Source: Rubricella sp038526735
GTDB lineage: Bacteria; Pseudomonadota; Alphaproteobacteria; Rhodobacterales; Rhodobacteraceae
Direction of reading: 5' to 3'
Length of the DNA: 64,000 nt
Assembly (NCBI GenBank): GCA_038526735.1
Contig: JBCBGM010000007.1
Location: 1-64,000, forward strand
Program-made: the position numbers and the translations under genes
The notes under the pieces: model-generated
The model's input: the letters and a program-made list of their open reading frames with translations, nothing else
Database searches by the model: none
What the model was told of the DNA's origin: nothing
In this document: in pieces, positions 25,818 through 34,999 of the stretch
Layout: the number at the start of each line of letters is the position of its first letter
Numbering within the stretch: the first letter of the stretch is position 1

Positions 25818-27023
25818 CTAGGCCTCGATGATGTTATGCTCGGGGCCGTAGGGGAATTTGGTGATGTTTTCAGCGCCATCCTCGGTCACGACCAGAATGT
25901 CGTGCTCGCGGTACCCGCCCGCGCCGGGCTGGCCCTCGGGCACGGTGATCATCGGCTCCATGCTGACGACCATCCCGGGCTCCAGCACAGTGTCGATGTC
26001 CTCGCGCAGCTCAAGCCCGGCCTCGCGGCCGTAGTAGTGCGAGAGCACCCCAAAGCTGTGGCCATAGCCGAAACTGCGGAACTGAAGCGCGTTGTTGTCG
26101 GCGTAAATGGCGTTGAGCGTGCGGCAAATGTCAGAGCAGCGCGCGCCGGGGCGGATCAGCGACAGGCCCATCTCGTGCACCGCAACGTTCAGCTCCCAGT
26201 ACTTCAGTGAGGCCGCATCGGGATAGCCGAGAAACAGCGTGCGCTCCAAAGCGGTGTAATAGCCAGAGATCATCGGGAATGTGTTGAGCGACAGGATATC
26301 GCCCGACGCGAGCCTGCGCCCTGTCACCGGGTTGTGCGCGCCGTCGGTGTTTAGGCCCGACTGAAACCACACCCAAGTGTCGCGGTATTCGGCGTCGGGG
26401 AAGCGGCCTGCGATCTCCAGCTCCATCGCGTCGCGCCCGGCCATGGCAACGTCAATCTCGCGGGTGCCGGTGCGGATCGCCTCTCGGACCGCGAAGCCGC
26501 CGATGTCTGCGACCTGCGCGCCATGGGTGATCAGCGCAATCTCTGCCGGGGATTTGATAAAGCGCTGCTGCATGATCTCGGTAGCGATATCGATGGTGGC
26601 CGCGCCCAGAAACTCCCCGAGTTTTTGGTGCTGTTGCAGGGTTAGGTGATCGCCCTCGATGCCAATGCGCTTGGGCGTGCCGATCACCTCTTTCACGGCG
26701 CGCCAGTAATTGTCGCGCTGCCAGTCGGTGTAGGTGATGTTGCCATACGCCCCCCGCCGCCACGGCTGGCCGGCATCGATCCCAGCGGAGACTGTGGTGA
26801 CGCCCTCTTCGGTCACAACAGCGCCATAGGGCCGCCCGAAGGCGCAGTAGAGAAACCCGGTATAGTAGGCGATGTTGTGCATCGAGGTGAGCAGCACGGC
26901 GTCCACCTCTGCCTCAGCCATCACAGAGCGCAGCAATGTGAGACGGGTGTCATACTCGGCCTGCTCAAACGGGAGAGGAGCGTGTTTTCCGTTAGGGAAG
27001 CGGTAGAAATCGGGCTGGGTCAT
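25818..27023 (-). CDS. Creatinase (creatine amidinohydrolase), M24 pita-bread fold
   Basis: Hydrolyses creatine to sarcosine and urea. 401 residues against ~403 in the Pseudomonas enzyme, whose sequence it tracks closely as far as I recall it: SMHNIAYYTGFLYCAFGRPY, DAGQPWRR, YTDWQRDNY, WFQSGLNTDGAHNPVTG, YYTALERTLFLG, GYGHSFGVLSHYYGREAG and VSMEPMI. His230 and Glu260 align with catalytic His232 and Glu262. The metal ligands of true M24 peptidases are absent, as in creatinase. An upstream-extended frame exists, but the ATG at 27023 matches family length. No sarcosine oxidase or urease is adjacent. Confidence 0.9.
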   Translation of the reverse strand: MTQPDFYRFPNGKHAPLPFEQAEYDTRLTLLRSVMAEAEVDAVLLTSMHNIAYYTGFLYCAFGRPYGAVVTEEGVTTVSAGIDAGQPWRRGAYGNITYTDWQRDNYWRAVKEVIGTPKRIGIEGDHLTLQQHQKLGEFLGAATIDIATEIMQQRFIKSPAEIALITHGAQVADIGGFAVREAIRTGTREIDVAMAGRDAMELEIAGRFPDAEYRDTWVWFQSGLNTDGAHNPVTGRRLASGDILSLNTFPMISGYYTALERTLFLGYPDAASLKYWELNVAVHEMGLSLIRPGARCSDICRTLNAIYADNNALQFRSFGYGHSFGVLSHYYGREAGLELREDIDTVLEPGMVVSMEPMITVPEGQPGAGGYREHDILVVTEDGAENITKFPYGPEHNIIEA

Positions 27024-27153
27024 CGCGGAATTCCGAAACCTGTCCGGAAAGGCCCGGACGCATACGCCCCGGCGTTCAGGGCAGATGCGAGCGGGCGGTC
27101 GCCTTGGGGACGCCATCCCCGATGCTCACTTGCGATGATGCGAGAGATGCGCG

Positions 27154-27759
27154 CTAAATCAAGCCCAATGCGGTGAGCGCTGCGCGCAAACCGTTTGCAT
27201 CGGTGAATTGGTGGGTTTGCCAGCCGCGCGCCTTTGCCGCCTCAATGTTGTCGGCGCGGTCATCGGTGAAGAAGAGGTCAGCGCCAGAGAGGCCCGTTGC
27301 CTCTTCGACGGCTGCGTAGATTGCGGCGTCAGGCTTGGCCATCTGCATCCGGCCCGAGATGAACTCTCGGTCAAACGCCTGCAACACCGCGAACTGCGCT
27401 TTCGACCATTCGTAGTTTTCGGCCGCGAAGTTGGAGAGGGCGAAGACCGGCACACCTTCGGCTTTGAGCGCAAAGAGCAGCTCTGCCGACCCCTCGACCT
27501 CGGGCGCGGCCATGTGGTGCCAATCCTCAACCCAAGCGTGGATCATATCGGCGTAGTCGGGGTGCAGGGCGGCGTGGGCCCGGATCGTCTCAGAAAAGGG
27601 CGCACCCGCGTCGGTGCGGTTGTGAACCTCAAGGATGTTGGTCGCCTCAAGGAACTGCGCGGTGCGCGCAGCGCCGAATTTGGCGGTGAAATGCGCCTCG
27701 TAACCCCAGTGGATCAGCACGTTGCCGATGTCGAAAATCACCGCTTTGGGGGTGTGCAT
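27154..27759 (-). CDS. HAD-superfamily hydrolase (YihX-like phosphatase)
   Basis: 201 residues of HAD subfamily IA. Motif I FDIGNVL with nucleophile Asp in AVIFDIGNVLIHW (~9), motif II LSNF, Lys in MAKPD and motif IV FFTDDRADNIEAA. Substrate unknown; relatives dephosphorylate small sugar or nucleotide phosphates or remove halogen from haloacids. Its ATG at 27757-27759 shares a base with the nitroreductase stop (TGATG), so the two genes are translationally coupled; that overlap also fixes the start. Confidence 0.9.
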   Translation of the reverse strand: MHTPKAVIFDIGNVLIHWGYEAHFTAKFGAARTAQFLEATNILEVHNRTDAGAPFSETIRAHAALHPDYADMIHAWVEDWHHMAAPEVEGSAELLFALKAEGVPVFALSNFAAENYEWSKAQFAVLQAFDREFISGRMQMAKPDAAIYAAVEEATGLSGADLFFTDDRADNIEAAKARGWQTHQFTDANGLRAALTALGLI

Positions 27760-28421
27760 CAGAGGACCTTTAACCATTCGTCGCGCGGTGCGCGGTCTGT
27801 TTTGAGCGCGTTGACCGGATGCGCCGCGTCCTCGTAGCCCACGGCGATGCCGGAGAACAGCATCAGTTCAGGGGGTGTTTCGCAGAAGGTTGTGACGGCC
27901 TCGTGATGCACCGACCAATACTCTTGCGGGCAGGTGGCCAGCCCCGCCTCGACCGCCAAAAGCATGAAGCTCTGCATAAACATGCCGATGTCCGACCATT
28001 GCGCGGCGCCCATCGCGCGGTCGGCGAAGACGAAGACCGCCGCCGGGGCCCCGAAGAAGCGGGCGTTGTTGGCGAACCATGCGAGGCGGGCGGGTTTGTC
28101 GTCTCGCGGGATCCCGAGCCGGGCGTACATCGCCTCTCCGACGGCGAAGCGGCGGCTGCGGTAGGGCTCGTGCAGGTTGGGCGGGTAGACCGGGTATTCG
28201 GGCGTGTCGACGGTGCCGTTTTCGATGCGCGGCTCCATCATCTCGCGGAAGCGGGCCATCGCGTTGCTCTCTAAAACAGCGACATGCCACGGTTGCAGGT
28301 TGCCGCCGGAGGGGGCGCGGGTGGCTTTCTCTAGGAGGTTTACCAGCAGCCCGTCGGGCAGGGCTTCGCTGGTGAAGGCGCGGACAGAGCGGCGCGCGGC
28401 GAGGGCTTTTGAAACGTCCAT
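27759..28421 (-). CDS. Nitroreductase-family FMN oxidoreductase
   Basis: 220-residue flavoprotein of the NfsB/FRase group, likely reducing nitro compounds or quinones with NAD(P)H. FMN-binding segments: RRSVRAF (~10-16), APSGGNLQPW (~36-45) and FSGIAVGYED near the C-terminus. It is first in a two-gene unit with the HAD phosphatase. The physiological substrate is not apparent. Confidence 0.9.
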   Translation of the reverse strand: MDVSKALAARRSVRAFTSEALPDGLLVNLLEKATRAPSGGNLQPWHVAVLESNAMARFREMMEPRIENGTVDTPEYPVYPPNLHEPYRSRRFAVGEAMYARLGIPRDDKPARLAWFANNARFFGAPAAVFVFADRAMGAAQWSDIGMFMQSFMLLAVEAGLATCPQEYWSVHHEAVTTFCETPPELMLFSGIAVGYEDAAHPVNALKTDRAPRDEWLKVL

Positions 28422-28480
28422 GCTTTCCCCTGTTTTGCGCCGATGCTAGAGCGCGACGTGAGCAGGAGGAAGGCCCGATC

Positions 28481-29350
28481 ATGGACACGCGCGCGCTGGC
28501 GATGGGCCTGGCCTTTGTGGCGATGTGGGCGTCGGCGTTCACCTCTGGCAAGATCATCGTGGAGTACGCGCCACCCCTGTTGGTGCTGGGGGTGCGCTAC
28601 GTGATTTCAGGGCTGGCAGGTGTTGGGATTGCCTGGCTCTTGGGCCAGCGGGCGCGGCTGACGCGCGCGCAATGGGGCGCCACGATTCTGTTCGGGCTGT
28701 GCCAGAACACGCTCTATCTGGGCCTCAACTTTCTAGCGTTTGAGCGGATTGAGGCGTCTGTTGCTGTGATCATCGCTTCGGCACTGCCGATCTCTGTGGC
28801 GCTCTTGTCTTGGGCTGTGCTGCGCGAAAAGCTTCCGCCTTTGGGCATGGCTGGGATGATCGCAGGCGCGCTTGGTGTGGCGCTGGTGATGGGCGACCGG
28901 CTGGCGGGTGGCACTGATCTGATTGGGGTGGGTCTGTGTGTGGCTGGGTTGGCGGCGCTGACCGTGGCAACGCTGATCGTGCGCTCGGCTGCACCTGCGG
29001 GCGACAGCGTGTTGATGATCGTGGGGCTTCAGATGCTGGTGGGGGCGGTGACGTTGTTGCCTTTGTCAGCGCTCACCGAGACCTGGGAGGTGACCTACAG
29101 CTGGCCGCTCTTTTGGGCGTTCAGCTACACCACGATCTTTCCGGGGTTGGTGGCCACGGTCACCTGGTTCTACCTCGTGCAGCGGATCGGGCCGACGCGG
29201 GCGGCAACGTTTCACTTTCTCAACCCGTTTCTGGGTGTGGCGATTGCGGCGGCACTGCTCGGCGAGGCGCTCAACACGACCGACCTGATTGGTGTCGCGA
29301 TCATCATGGGCGGAATTTTGGCAGTGCAGATGTCGAAGGCGAGGGGCTAA
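28481..29350 (+). CDS. EamA/DMT-superfamily transporter
   Basis: 289 residues with about ten predicted membrane helices in two EamA repeats; the repeat boundary falls near residue 145. Blocks include FVAMWASAFTSGKI (helix 1), FLAFERIEASVAVIIASALPI (helix 4) and RIGPTRAATFHFLNPFLGVAIAAALLGE in the second repeat. AGGAGG lies 11 bases before the ATG. Probable exporter of amino acids or other metabolites; substrate unknown. Divergent from the nitroreductase gene. Confidence 0.92.
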   Translation: MDTRALAMGLAFVAMWASAFTSGKIIVEYAPPLLVLGVRYVISGLAGVGIAWLLGQRARLTRAQWGATILFGLCQNTLYLGLNFLAFERIEASVAVIIASALPISVALLSWAVLREKLPPLGMAGMIAGALGVALVMGDRLAGGTDLIGVGLCVAGLAALTVATLIVRSAAPAGDSVLMIVGLQMLVGAVTLLPLSALTETWEVTYSWPLFWAFSYTTIFPGLVATVTWFYLVQRIGPTRAATFHFLNPFLGVAIAAALLGEALNTTDLIGVAIIMGGILAVQMSKARG

Positions 29351-29509
29351 AGTCCTTGCACCCACAAAGAATAGAGTCTCTGTGGCAACACTACACCGGA
29401 AACCGATTCGCGGGCACGCTGTAAGCCTAGTGACAGCGATAAAGAGTTTGAGCTATCACATGCCGCCTGATTCACTACATGTGGGAACAAACGAGGTAGG
29501 GAGAACAAA

Positions 29510-29794
29510 ATGTCGTCTCTTTTGGCATTTTTCGCATTAGTCCTCGCCGCGATATTGGCGCGCTTATCCTACTTGTTAGTGTTGGTGCAATTCAGATCGT
29601 CGAAGCGCTTGGGCGAAATGTCGGGGTCGCTACGCGAGGTCTTAGACGGTGAAATAGAAAGTCGGCGTGGTGGTCAACAGGTTCCGCACGCATCAGAAGG
29701 ATTTGCATTAAAGCGGGAGAATGGTGAGTGGGTTGAGAAGCCTCAGGCGTTTTTGAGTGACGAGGCCATTAGCGATGAAGTTCGATCGAAGTGA
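29510..29794 (+). CDS. Small membrane-anchored protein of unknown function (cassette gene A)
   Basis: 94 residues, unrecognised. An N-terminal membrane helix (about residues 4-27, LLAFFALVLAAILARLSYLLVLV) is followed by a charged, probably cytoplasmic tail with EMSGSLREVLDGEIESRR. GGGAG lies 6 bases before the ATG. The 3' end overlaps the next gene by 20 bases in a different frame, so both are one unit. Base composition is less GC-rich than surrounding genes, and codon use (TTA, AGA, ATA) is unlike neighbours, suggesting transfer. Residues resemble stator- or scaffold-like small subunits only in general layout; no function is assigned. Confidence 0.65.
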   Translation: MSSLLAFFALVLAAILARLSYLLVLVQFRSSKRLGEMSGSLREVLDGEIESRRGGQQVPHASEGFALKRENGEWVEKPQAFLSDEAISDEVRSK

Positions 29795-31067
29795 TTTTCT
29801 GCAGTTTAGGGGCTGGGTTCCGACAGTTGCGGGTCGTCTGTCCTTTAGCCATGTGCAGTCGATCAATGTCTCCAGGCCTGACTACACAATAAACGATTTA
29901 TTGTCAGGCGGTATATACTGTTCGATATTTGCAAAGAAAAACGAGTCAGACTCGCTTCAAGGCTTCTGGACCCCTATCCGCCGCCTTTGGGACAAGTTAA
30001 CAGGAAAGAATGGAAACGCAGAGTTTCTATTCATTCTGACATCGTCGGAAGATTTAGAGCGACTGAAAGGCGTAATATTGAGGACGTACGCCGCTGACAC
30101 CAGCGTTGAACTTAAGCGTCTTTTTCACGCCACTCGTGCGATTCAGACTTCAAAAGCGCCAGCGTCCCAGGTTCGACGACTACTTCACAAGGAGGTAACA
30201 GACTTCCTTAGCGCCAATTCAGAGAATAAGAAGCTTCACTTTGGCTTCGTTAAGCTGTTTCGGAACGGCGCGTTTCACATAACGTTGCCTAGAAAACGAT
30301 ATTTGGCTGAACGAGCCGATGACGCGCCTCGCATAGCTTCCTCCTTCTACAGAATGGTACGCGACAGCACGCACACACACCAACATCACGCAAAAACAAC
30401 AGACACGGTGTTGAACGTTTTTGAAGTGCGGACAGCCGAGCCGATCAACAGCTGGCGAGCGGAAGTCATGTACCAGATGATGAGATATGCAATTTTCTCT
30501 CGTAGATCTCGCACCTCTTTCAGCTTGCAGAACTCGAAAGGTGTGATCGCGTACGCACAGTCTTTTGAAACCCTTTTCGGCCTCGATTTATTCGGCCGAC
30601 GCACCATATCAAAATACAACTTCGAGCAAATCACCCAATCCTTGGATGCTGCTTTTGTGTCGAAAAAGACCTACACAGACTCTATCCCGAGCTGGGTGAC
30701 GCTTGCGTCACTTTGGCTTGCGCTGGTAGGCTTCCTGTCTTTCGCGTTTCGAACCTTCATCGATCAAGATGCAGACTCCGGCACAATATTGTGGAACTTG
30801 TATGCACTAGTAAATTCTAATCTTGATTATTCGATTGCGTTTGTATTCAGCATTCCATTTTTTATTTTTGTTTTTAGATCACGAGAGTCTTTCTTTGCAG
30901 AAAACGGAAGCAAAATAGACCGATTTTATGTCGCAATTATTCGAATTTTTGTATCAAATTTTGAGAGCGACAGCGTCGGATTTTTGTTTCGGTCTGGAAT
31001 TATAATCTTACTTTGGACTATAATTGTTTATTTGATAAAATTTTCGCTAACATCATTAGGATTTTAA
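29775..31067 (+). CDS. Large unknown protein with C-terminal membrane helices (cassette gene B)
   Basis: 430 residues; no recognised domain. About 300 soluble residues of mixed alpha/beta character, including a short His-rich run (THTHQHHAK), are followed by three strong membrane helices near 306-326 (WVTLASLWLALVGFLSFAF), 352-370 (YSIAFVFSIPFFIFVF) and 406-426 (IIILLWTIIVYLI). This puts a large presumably cytoplasmic head on a membrane foot. The last 300 bases are strikingly AT-rich for this genome. It overlaps gene A at its 5' end and ends 4 bases into the convergent sulfotransferase stop. The start at 29775 is preferred to the in-frame codon at 29757. Confidence 0.65.
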   Translation: MKFDRSDFLQFRGWVPTVAGRLSFSHVQSINVSRPDYTINDLLSGGIYCSIFAKKNESDSLQGFWTPIRRLWDKLTGKNGNAEFLFILTSSEDLERLKGVILRTYAADTSVELKRLFHATRAIQTSKAPASQVRRLLHKEVTDFLSANSENKKLHFGFVKLFRNGAFHITLPRKRYLAERADDAPRIASSFYRMVRDSTHTHQHHAKTTDTVLNVFEVRTAEPINSWRAEVMYQMMRYAIFSRRSRTSFSLQNSKGVIAYAQSFETLFGLDLFGRRTISKYNFEQITQSLDAAFVSKKTYTDSIPSWVTLASLWLALVGFLSFAFRTFIDQDADSGTILWNLYALVNSNLDYSIAFVFSIPFFIFVFRSRESFFAENGSKIDRFYVAIIRIFVSNFESDSVGFLFRSGIIILLWTIIVYLIKFSLTSLGF

Positions 31068-31864
31068 GCCGACAGCTTCGCGTGGATCTCGTCGAGGTCT
31101 AGCTCTTTCAGGGGCGGTTTGGCGTTGGGGACCTTGTCGTATTTGAAAAGGTTAAAGTCCCGCCGGTAGATCTCTTGCATAAGGTGGTTGGCGAGGTCGT
31201 CGAAATAATCCTCGACTGGGAAGGCACGCTTTGGCCCGTGGTCCGCGCTTTCGTTGAAACGGGGCATTTGATCGATGTCGATGGGGTTTTTGACGTCGAT
31301 TTGGCCGAGCACATGCTTCATGCCCACGTTGAAGTTTTCGGTCGCAAAGATGTGGTCATAGCGCCCGCCGTTGCGGATCAGCGTAGAGACATGGCCAGAG
31401 CAGGCAGACCAGTGAATGTCTGGGTCCATCGGTTTGCGAAAGCGAATGGTGTCGCGCACGAAGAGCAGGAACCGGCGAAAGCTCGCGATTTGGTCGAAAT
31501 CCCCCTCAACCTCGACGCCGTATTTGCGGGTGAGCATCGGCACGAGGTTGCCGCGATAGCGTTTGCCGTTGCGCTGGATACCACAGATCTTGTCGAAAAA
31601 GCTTGAAAGCACGCGGGTGTAGGGGTTGCGGACGGTGGCGAAGGTGTAGGTGTCGCCCTCTTTCACCCGCCGCTCGATGATCGGCTGGCTGCCTGCAAGC
31701 GCCCATTTGTGCAGCCCGCGAGAGGCATCGTGGATGTCACCGTCGTAATACTCGCCATGATCCGCATAAAACATCGCCTGGCCCACGGTGGAGCAGGCGC
31801 ATTTGGGCACCACGCGATAAATCACGCTTTCGCTCTCGGTCATCCAGACACCGGGGAAGGGCAT
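31064..31864 (-). CDS. Sulfotransferase family 2 protein
   Basis: 266-residue PAPS-dependent sulfotransferase-like enzyme, related to carbohydrate sulfotransferases. The 5'-phosphosulfate loop is VPKCACSTVG (~18-27) and the 3'-phosphate block is TVRNPYTRVLSSFFDK (~76-91). GGAGG lies 6 bases before the ATG. It stands beside a Core-2/I-branching transferase and another glycosyltransferase-like gene, so sulfation of a surface glycan is plausible. No signal or membrane segment was seen. Confidence 0.85.
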   Translation of the reverse strand: MPFPGVWMTESESVIYRVVPKCACSTVGQAMFYADHGEYYDGDIHDASRGLHKWALAGSQPIIERRVKEGDTYTFATVRNPYTRVLSSFFDKICGIQRNGKRYRGNLVPMLTRKYGVEVEGDFDQIASFRRFLLFVRDTIRFRKPMDPDIHWSACSGHVSTLIRNGGRYDHIFATENFNVGMKHVLGQIDVKNPIDIDQMPRFNESADHGPKRAFPVEDYFDDLANHLMQEIYRRDFNLFKYDKVPNAKPPLKELDLDEIHAKLSA

Positions 31865-31982
31865 GGCGGTCCTCCAAATTCAACCCATTGAATCTGACTA
31901 TGACGATTGAGTGTCAAGGGCGGGGCTTGGCGGCCCTCACGATTCTCCGCTATCAGCACCGAGCAACACGATTTCGGTGGTC

Positions 31983-33560
31983 ATGGTCCGCATCGCTTTC
32001 ATCCTTTTGTGCCACAAAAACCCCGATGCGGTGATTGAGCAGGCGCGGATGCTCACGTCTGAGGGGGATGCGATCGCGATCCACTATGATCTGAGCTCAC
32101 CTGCCGACGAGTATCAGCGCATCCAAACCGAGCTGGCAGATGTGCCGGGCGTCGTGTTCCCGAAAAAGCGGGTGAAGGGCGGCTGGGGGGAGTGGTCGCT
32201 GGTGGAGGGCACGATCGTGGCCCTGCAGGCGGCCTATGAAGCGTTTCCGGATGCGACGCATTTTTACTTTATTTCGGGCGACTGCATGCCGGTGAAACCG
32301 CGCGCCTACATGGCCCGGTATCTGTCAGAGAACGACAAGGATTTCGTCCAGCACAACGACTTTTTCGAATCCGACTGGATCAAGACCGGCCTGAAAGAAG
32401 ATCGCCTGCGGTATCGGCATTTCTTTAATGAGCGCGAGCGCAAGCCGTTGTTCTATGCCTCGCTGAATTTTCAGCGGCGGTTTGGGCTCTCGCGAAAGCT
32501 GCCCAACGACGTGAAGATCTTCATCGGGTCGCAGTGGTGCGTTTTGCGGCGGAGTACGACAGAGGCGATCCTCTCGTTTATCCGGGGGCGCAAGGACATC
32601 ATTCGTTTTTTCCGCACGACATGGATTCCGGATGAGACATTTTTCCAGTCGCTCGTGATGCATCTGGTGCCGCGGGATGAGGTTGAGAACCGGACGCTGA
32701 CGTTCCTCGCGTTCTCTGACTATGGGCTGCCGTTTGTGCTCTATGATGACCATTACGAGCTGCTCACCAGCCAGTCGTTTCTGTTTGCGCGCAAGGTCTC
32801 TTCGAGTGCGATGGGGCTGAAAGAACGGCTGCGCTCGCTCTTTAATCAGCCGTTTGACCAGATGGAGACGGCGGACACTGCCGAGACCCTTTATGCCTAC
32901 ATGACCAGCCGCGGGCGGTTTGGGCGGCGGTTTAGCAGGCGGTTTTGGGAGCGGGGCGGTCAGATTGGGCGGGGGCAAGAGGTTTTGATTGTCGCCTGCA
33001 AAAAATGGCATGTCGCGAAGCGTTTTATCGATCGCTGCAAGGGCATTCAGGCGCCAGAGTCGTTGGGTTATGTTTTTGAGGAAGACGACGACAGTTTGCC
33101 CGATTTGGGTGGGATCGAGACCAAAAAGCAAAAGCGCGGGCGGCATCGGCGCGGGTTTTTGAAGCTCTTGTTCGAGATCCACAATACCGAACGGCTGATG
33201 ATCTGCCTTGATCCCTCCAACGTGGAAACGATCCGCGATATCGCCTCGGATGACTGCGCGCTGCGCCTCCTCGAAATCCGCTGTGACGTGAACGACGACT
33301 ATATGCTGGGCCACGCTGAGCGCGTGGGCCTTTTGCGCTCGCGCACCGACCGGACCGTGGCGCGGCCCCTGGTGCAGGCGCTGCACCGGCAATTCAGGGA
33401 CGAGTCAGAGGCGCTCCGCGATCTGCGGCTGCCGCATTTTTACTGCGTTGATCAGGCCGCGGATGTGAGCCTCAACACCGAGGCCATTTCGCGGTTTCTG
33501 GGCGTGCCGGCACCGCAAGCCGAGCGCATCGCCAGAGACCCCGCCCTTTTTGCCGATTGA
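31983..33560 (+). CDS. Core-2/I-branching (GT14-type) glycosyltransferase with C-terminal extension
   Basis: 525 residues. The N-terminal ~290 residues match the beta-1,6-N-acetylglucosaminyltransferase / xylosyltransferase family: IAFILLCHKNPDAV, IHYDLSSPAD, FYFISGDCMPVK and SQWCVLRR. The remaining ~230 residues form an additional region with RGQEVLIVACKKWHVAKRFIDR and a conserved-looking end; such extensions are known in Rhodobacterales relatives. No membrane helix. The ATG at 31983 is chosen because the domain begins there. The acceptor is probably a surface polysaccharide or protein. HIT gene follows 10 bases later. Confidence 0.85.
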   Translation: MVRIAFILLCHKNPDAVIEQARMLTSEGDAIAIHYDLSSPADEYQRIQTELADVPGVVFPKKRVKGGWGEWSLVEGTIVALQAAYEAFPDATHFYFISGDCMPVKPRAYMARYLSENDKDFVQHNDFFESDWIKTGLKEDRLRYRHFFNERERKPLFYASLNFQRRFGLSRKLPNDVKIFIGSQWCVLRRSTTEAILSFIRGRKDIIRFFRTTWIPDETFFQSLVMHLVPRDEVENRTLTFLAFSDYGLPFVLYDDHYELLTSQSFLFARKVSSSAMGLKERLRSLFNQPFDQMETADTAETLYAYMTSRGRFGRRFSRRFWERGGQIGRGQEVLIVACKKWHVAKRFIDRCKGIQAPESLGYVFEEDDDSLPDLGGIETKKQKRGRHRRGFLKLLFEIHNTERLMICLDPSNVETIRDIASDDCALRLLEIRCDVNDDYMLGHAERVGLLRSRTDRTVARPLVQALHRQFRDESEALRDLRLPHFYCVDQAADVSLNTEAISRFLGVPAPQAERIARDPALFAD

Positions 33561-33570
33561 GAGAGGCCCC

Positions 33571-33951
33571 ATGCCCTACACCTATGATGACCAGAACATC
33601 TTCGCCAAGATCCTGCGCGGGGAGATCCCGAACAAAACGGTGCTGGAGACGGATCACTCGCTCACCTTTCACGACATCAACCCGCAGGCGCCGCTGCATG
33701 TGCTGGTGATCCCGAAGGGGCCCTATGTGAACTATGACCACTTCGCAGAGGCCGCCTCGGAGGCAGAAATCGTAGATTTCACGCGGGCCGTGGCGCAGGT
33801 GGCGCGGCTGTTGGATATCACCCCTGATCAGTCAGAGGGCTACCGGATTTTGTCGAACGCGGGGCCCGATGCGCATCAGGAGGTGCCGCATCTGCACATC
33901 CATATCTTTGCCGGTAAGTTCCTTGGGCGGATGATCAAGGTGCCTGAGTAG
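33571..33951 (+). CDS. HIT-family nucleotide hydrolase (HinT-like)
   Basis: 126-residue histidine-triad protein that likely cleaves nucleoside phosphoramidates. Motif HLHIHIF near residues 108-114; also IFAKILRGEIPNKTV and PLHVLVIPKGPY. The usual final Trp-containing tail is replaced by KFLGRMIKVPE. It follows the glycosyltransferase closely and converges end-to-end with the next gene. Confidence 0.93.
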   Translation: MPYTYDDQNIFAKILRGEIPNKTVLETDHSLTFHDINPQAPLHVLVIPKGPYVNYDHFAEAASEAEIVDFTRAVAQVARLLDITPDQSEGYRILSNAGPDAHQEVPHLHIHIFAGKFLGRMIKVPE

Positions 33952-34938
33952 TCAGCGCATCCAGAGGTTTTTCTCTTTTAGGCGCTTGCGAAACCCTGCC
34001 TCGCGTTTGGGGAGGTTCTCGCGGTCAAAAAGGGCGCGGGCCTTGGCCCCCTTACCGCCGTAGACCATGGCCTTGATCGGCTCGTACTCGCGCAGGAACT
34101 TCTTGTTTTTCTGAACACTTGCAAGGGCCTCAACAAGGGCGATCACCTCGTCTGCTTCGCGTGCGTAGAGCAGGGGGAAGGTGCGGTAGTGGCAGGTCAG
34201 CGCGTCGTCTAGGCGTTTGGCCTCGCCCTCGGGGCGACCACCGCCCAAGGCGTGGATGACGAGCGGCAGGGCGACCTGATCGAGCCAAGGGTCCAGCGAT
34301 TGCCCCTCGAGCTCTTTACCGGGGCGGCGTTCGATTTCGGCGGCATAGTGGGAGAAGTGGTCTGCGAACTGGTGCGGATCAGCGCCCAGAAACCAGCCCG
34401 CGTTGAAGTAGAGATACCGCTCCCAGTATTCATCAGGTTGGGTCAGATCGAGGCTGCTCGCAAAATCTAGCCCAAACCGCTCATAGAGCGCGCGCCAGGT
34501 TTCGGTGTAGCCGGGGCCGTAGACCTCTATCGAAGGCCAAGTGTCCTCCCGCCGCATAGAGGCGGTCGGGCGGTCGAATGTGAGCTTGGTAAGGGGTGCG
34601 CGGATGATCGTGTCGGTGTCGAGGAAGAGGAAAGGCGCACCGGCAGGCAGGCACGTCAGCGCGAAGATCTTGTTTCCGTGCGGGTAGCGGCTGCCGAAGA
34701 CGAGGTTCTCAAACGGGCGGATCTCTGCGCCTAGCTCTTCGATCCGGGCGCGTAAGGCCTCGTCTTTTACGCGGGGGTCGTGGTTCCAGGCGGGGCCGGG
34801 TTGTGGCTCTGCAAAGATCAGCGCCGGGCGGTCATCTGGGTCAGGATGCGATGCCGCCCAAGACGCCGCCAAAAGCAGCGCCTCGTATTGCAACCGACCC
34901 TCTTGGAGGACGGCGACGATGTTGAAGGCGCTGGGCAA
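33952..34938 (-). CDS. GT-A-like glycosyltransferase family protein, function unknown
   Basis: 328 residues, starting with TTG at 34938 behind GGAG. The N-terminal AVLQEGRLQYEALLLAASW and the central FLFLDTDTII (DxD-type motif, ~103-110) point to a nucleotide-sugar-binding GT-A fold. WERYLYFNAGWFLG and LDPWLDQVALPLVIHAL resemble glycosyltransferase family 8-like segments. The lysine-rich C-terminus (FRKRLKEKNLWMR) is unusual. Together with the sulfotransferase and branching enzyme it suggests a small glycan-decoration locus. No precise family is claimed. Confidence 0.65.
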   Translation of the reverse strand: MPSAFNIVAVLQEGRLQYEALLLAASWAASHPDPDDRPALIFAEPQPGPAWNHDPRVKDEALRARIEELGAEIRPFENLVFGSRYPHGNKIFALTCLPAGAPFLFLDTDTIIRAPLTKLTFDRPTASMRREDTWPSIEVYGPGYTETWRALYERFGLDFASSLDLTQPDEYWERYLYFNAGWFLGADPHQFADHFSHYAAEIERRPGKELEGQSLDPWLDQVALPLVIHALGGGRPEGEAKRLDDALTCHYRTFPLLYAREADEVIALVEALASVQKNKKFLREYEPIKAMVYGGKGAKARALFDRENLPKREAGFRKRLKEKNLWMR

Positions 34939-34999
34939 TTTGGCTCTCTCCGCTTGCGCGCAGAGATATGCACCGGGCCCGAGCGGCGCAAGGCGACGG

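Noticed and set aside
25818..27023. M24 protein as the DMSP lyase DddP
   Set aside because: DddP is longer (~446 aa) and lacks the creatinase blocks seen here; the match to creatinase is far better.
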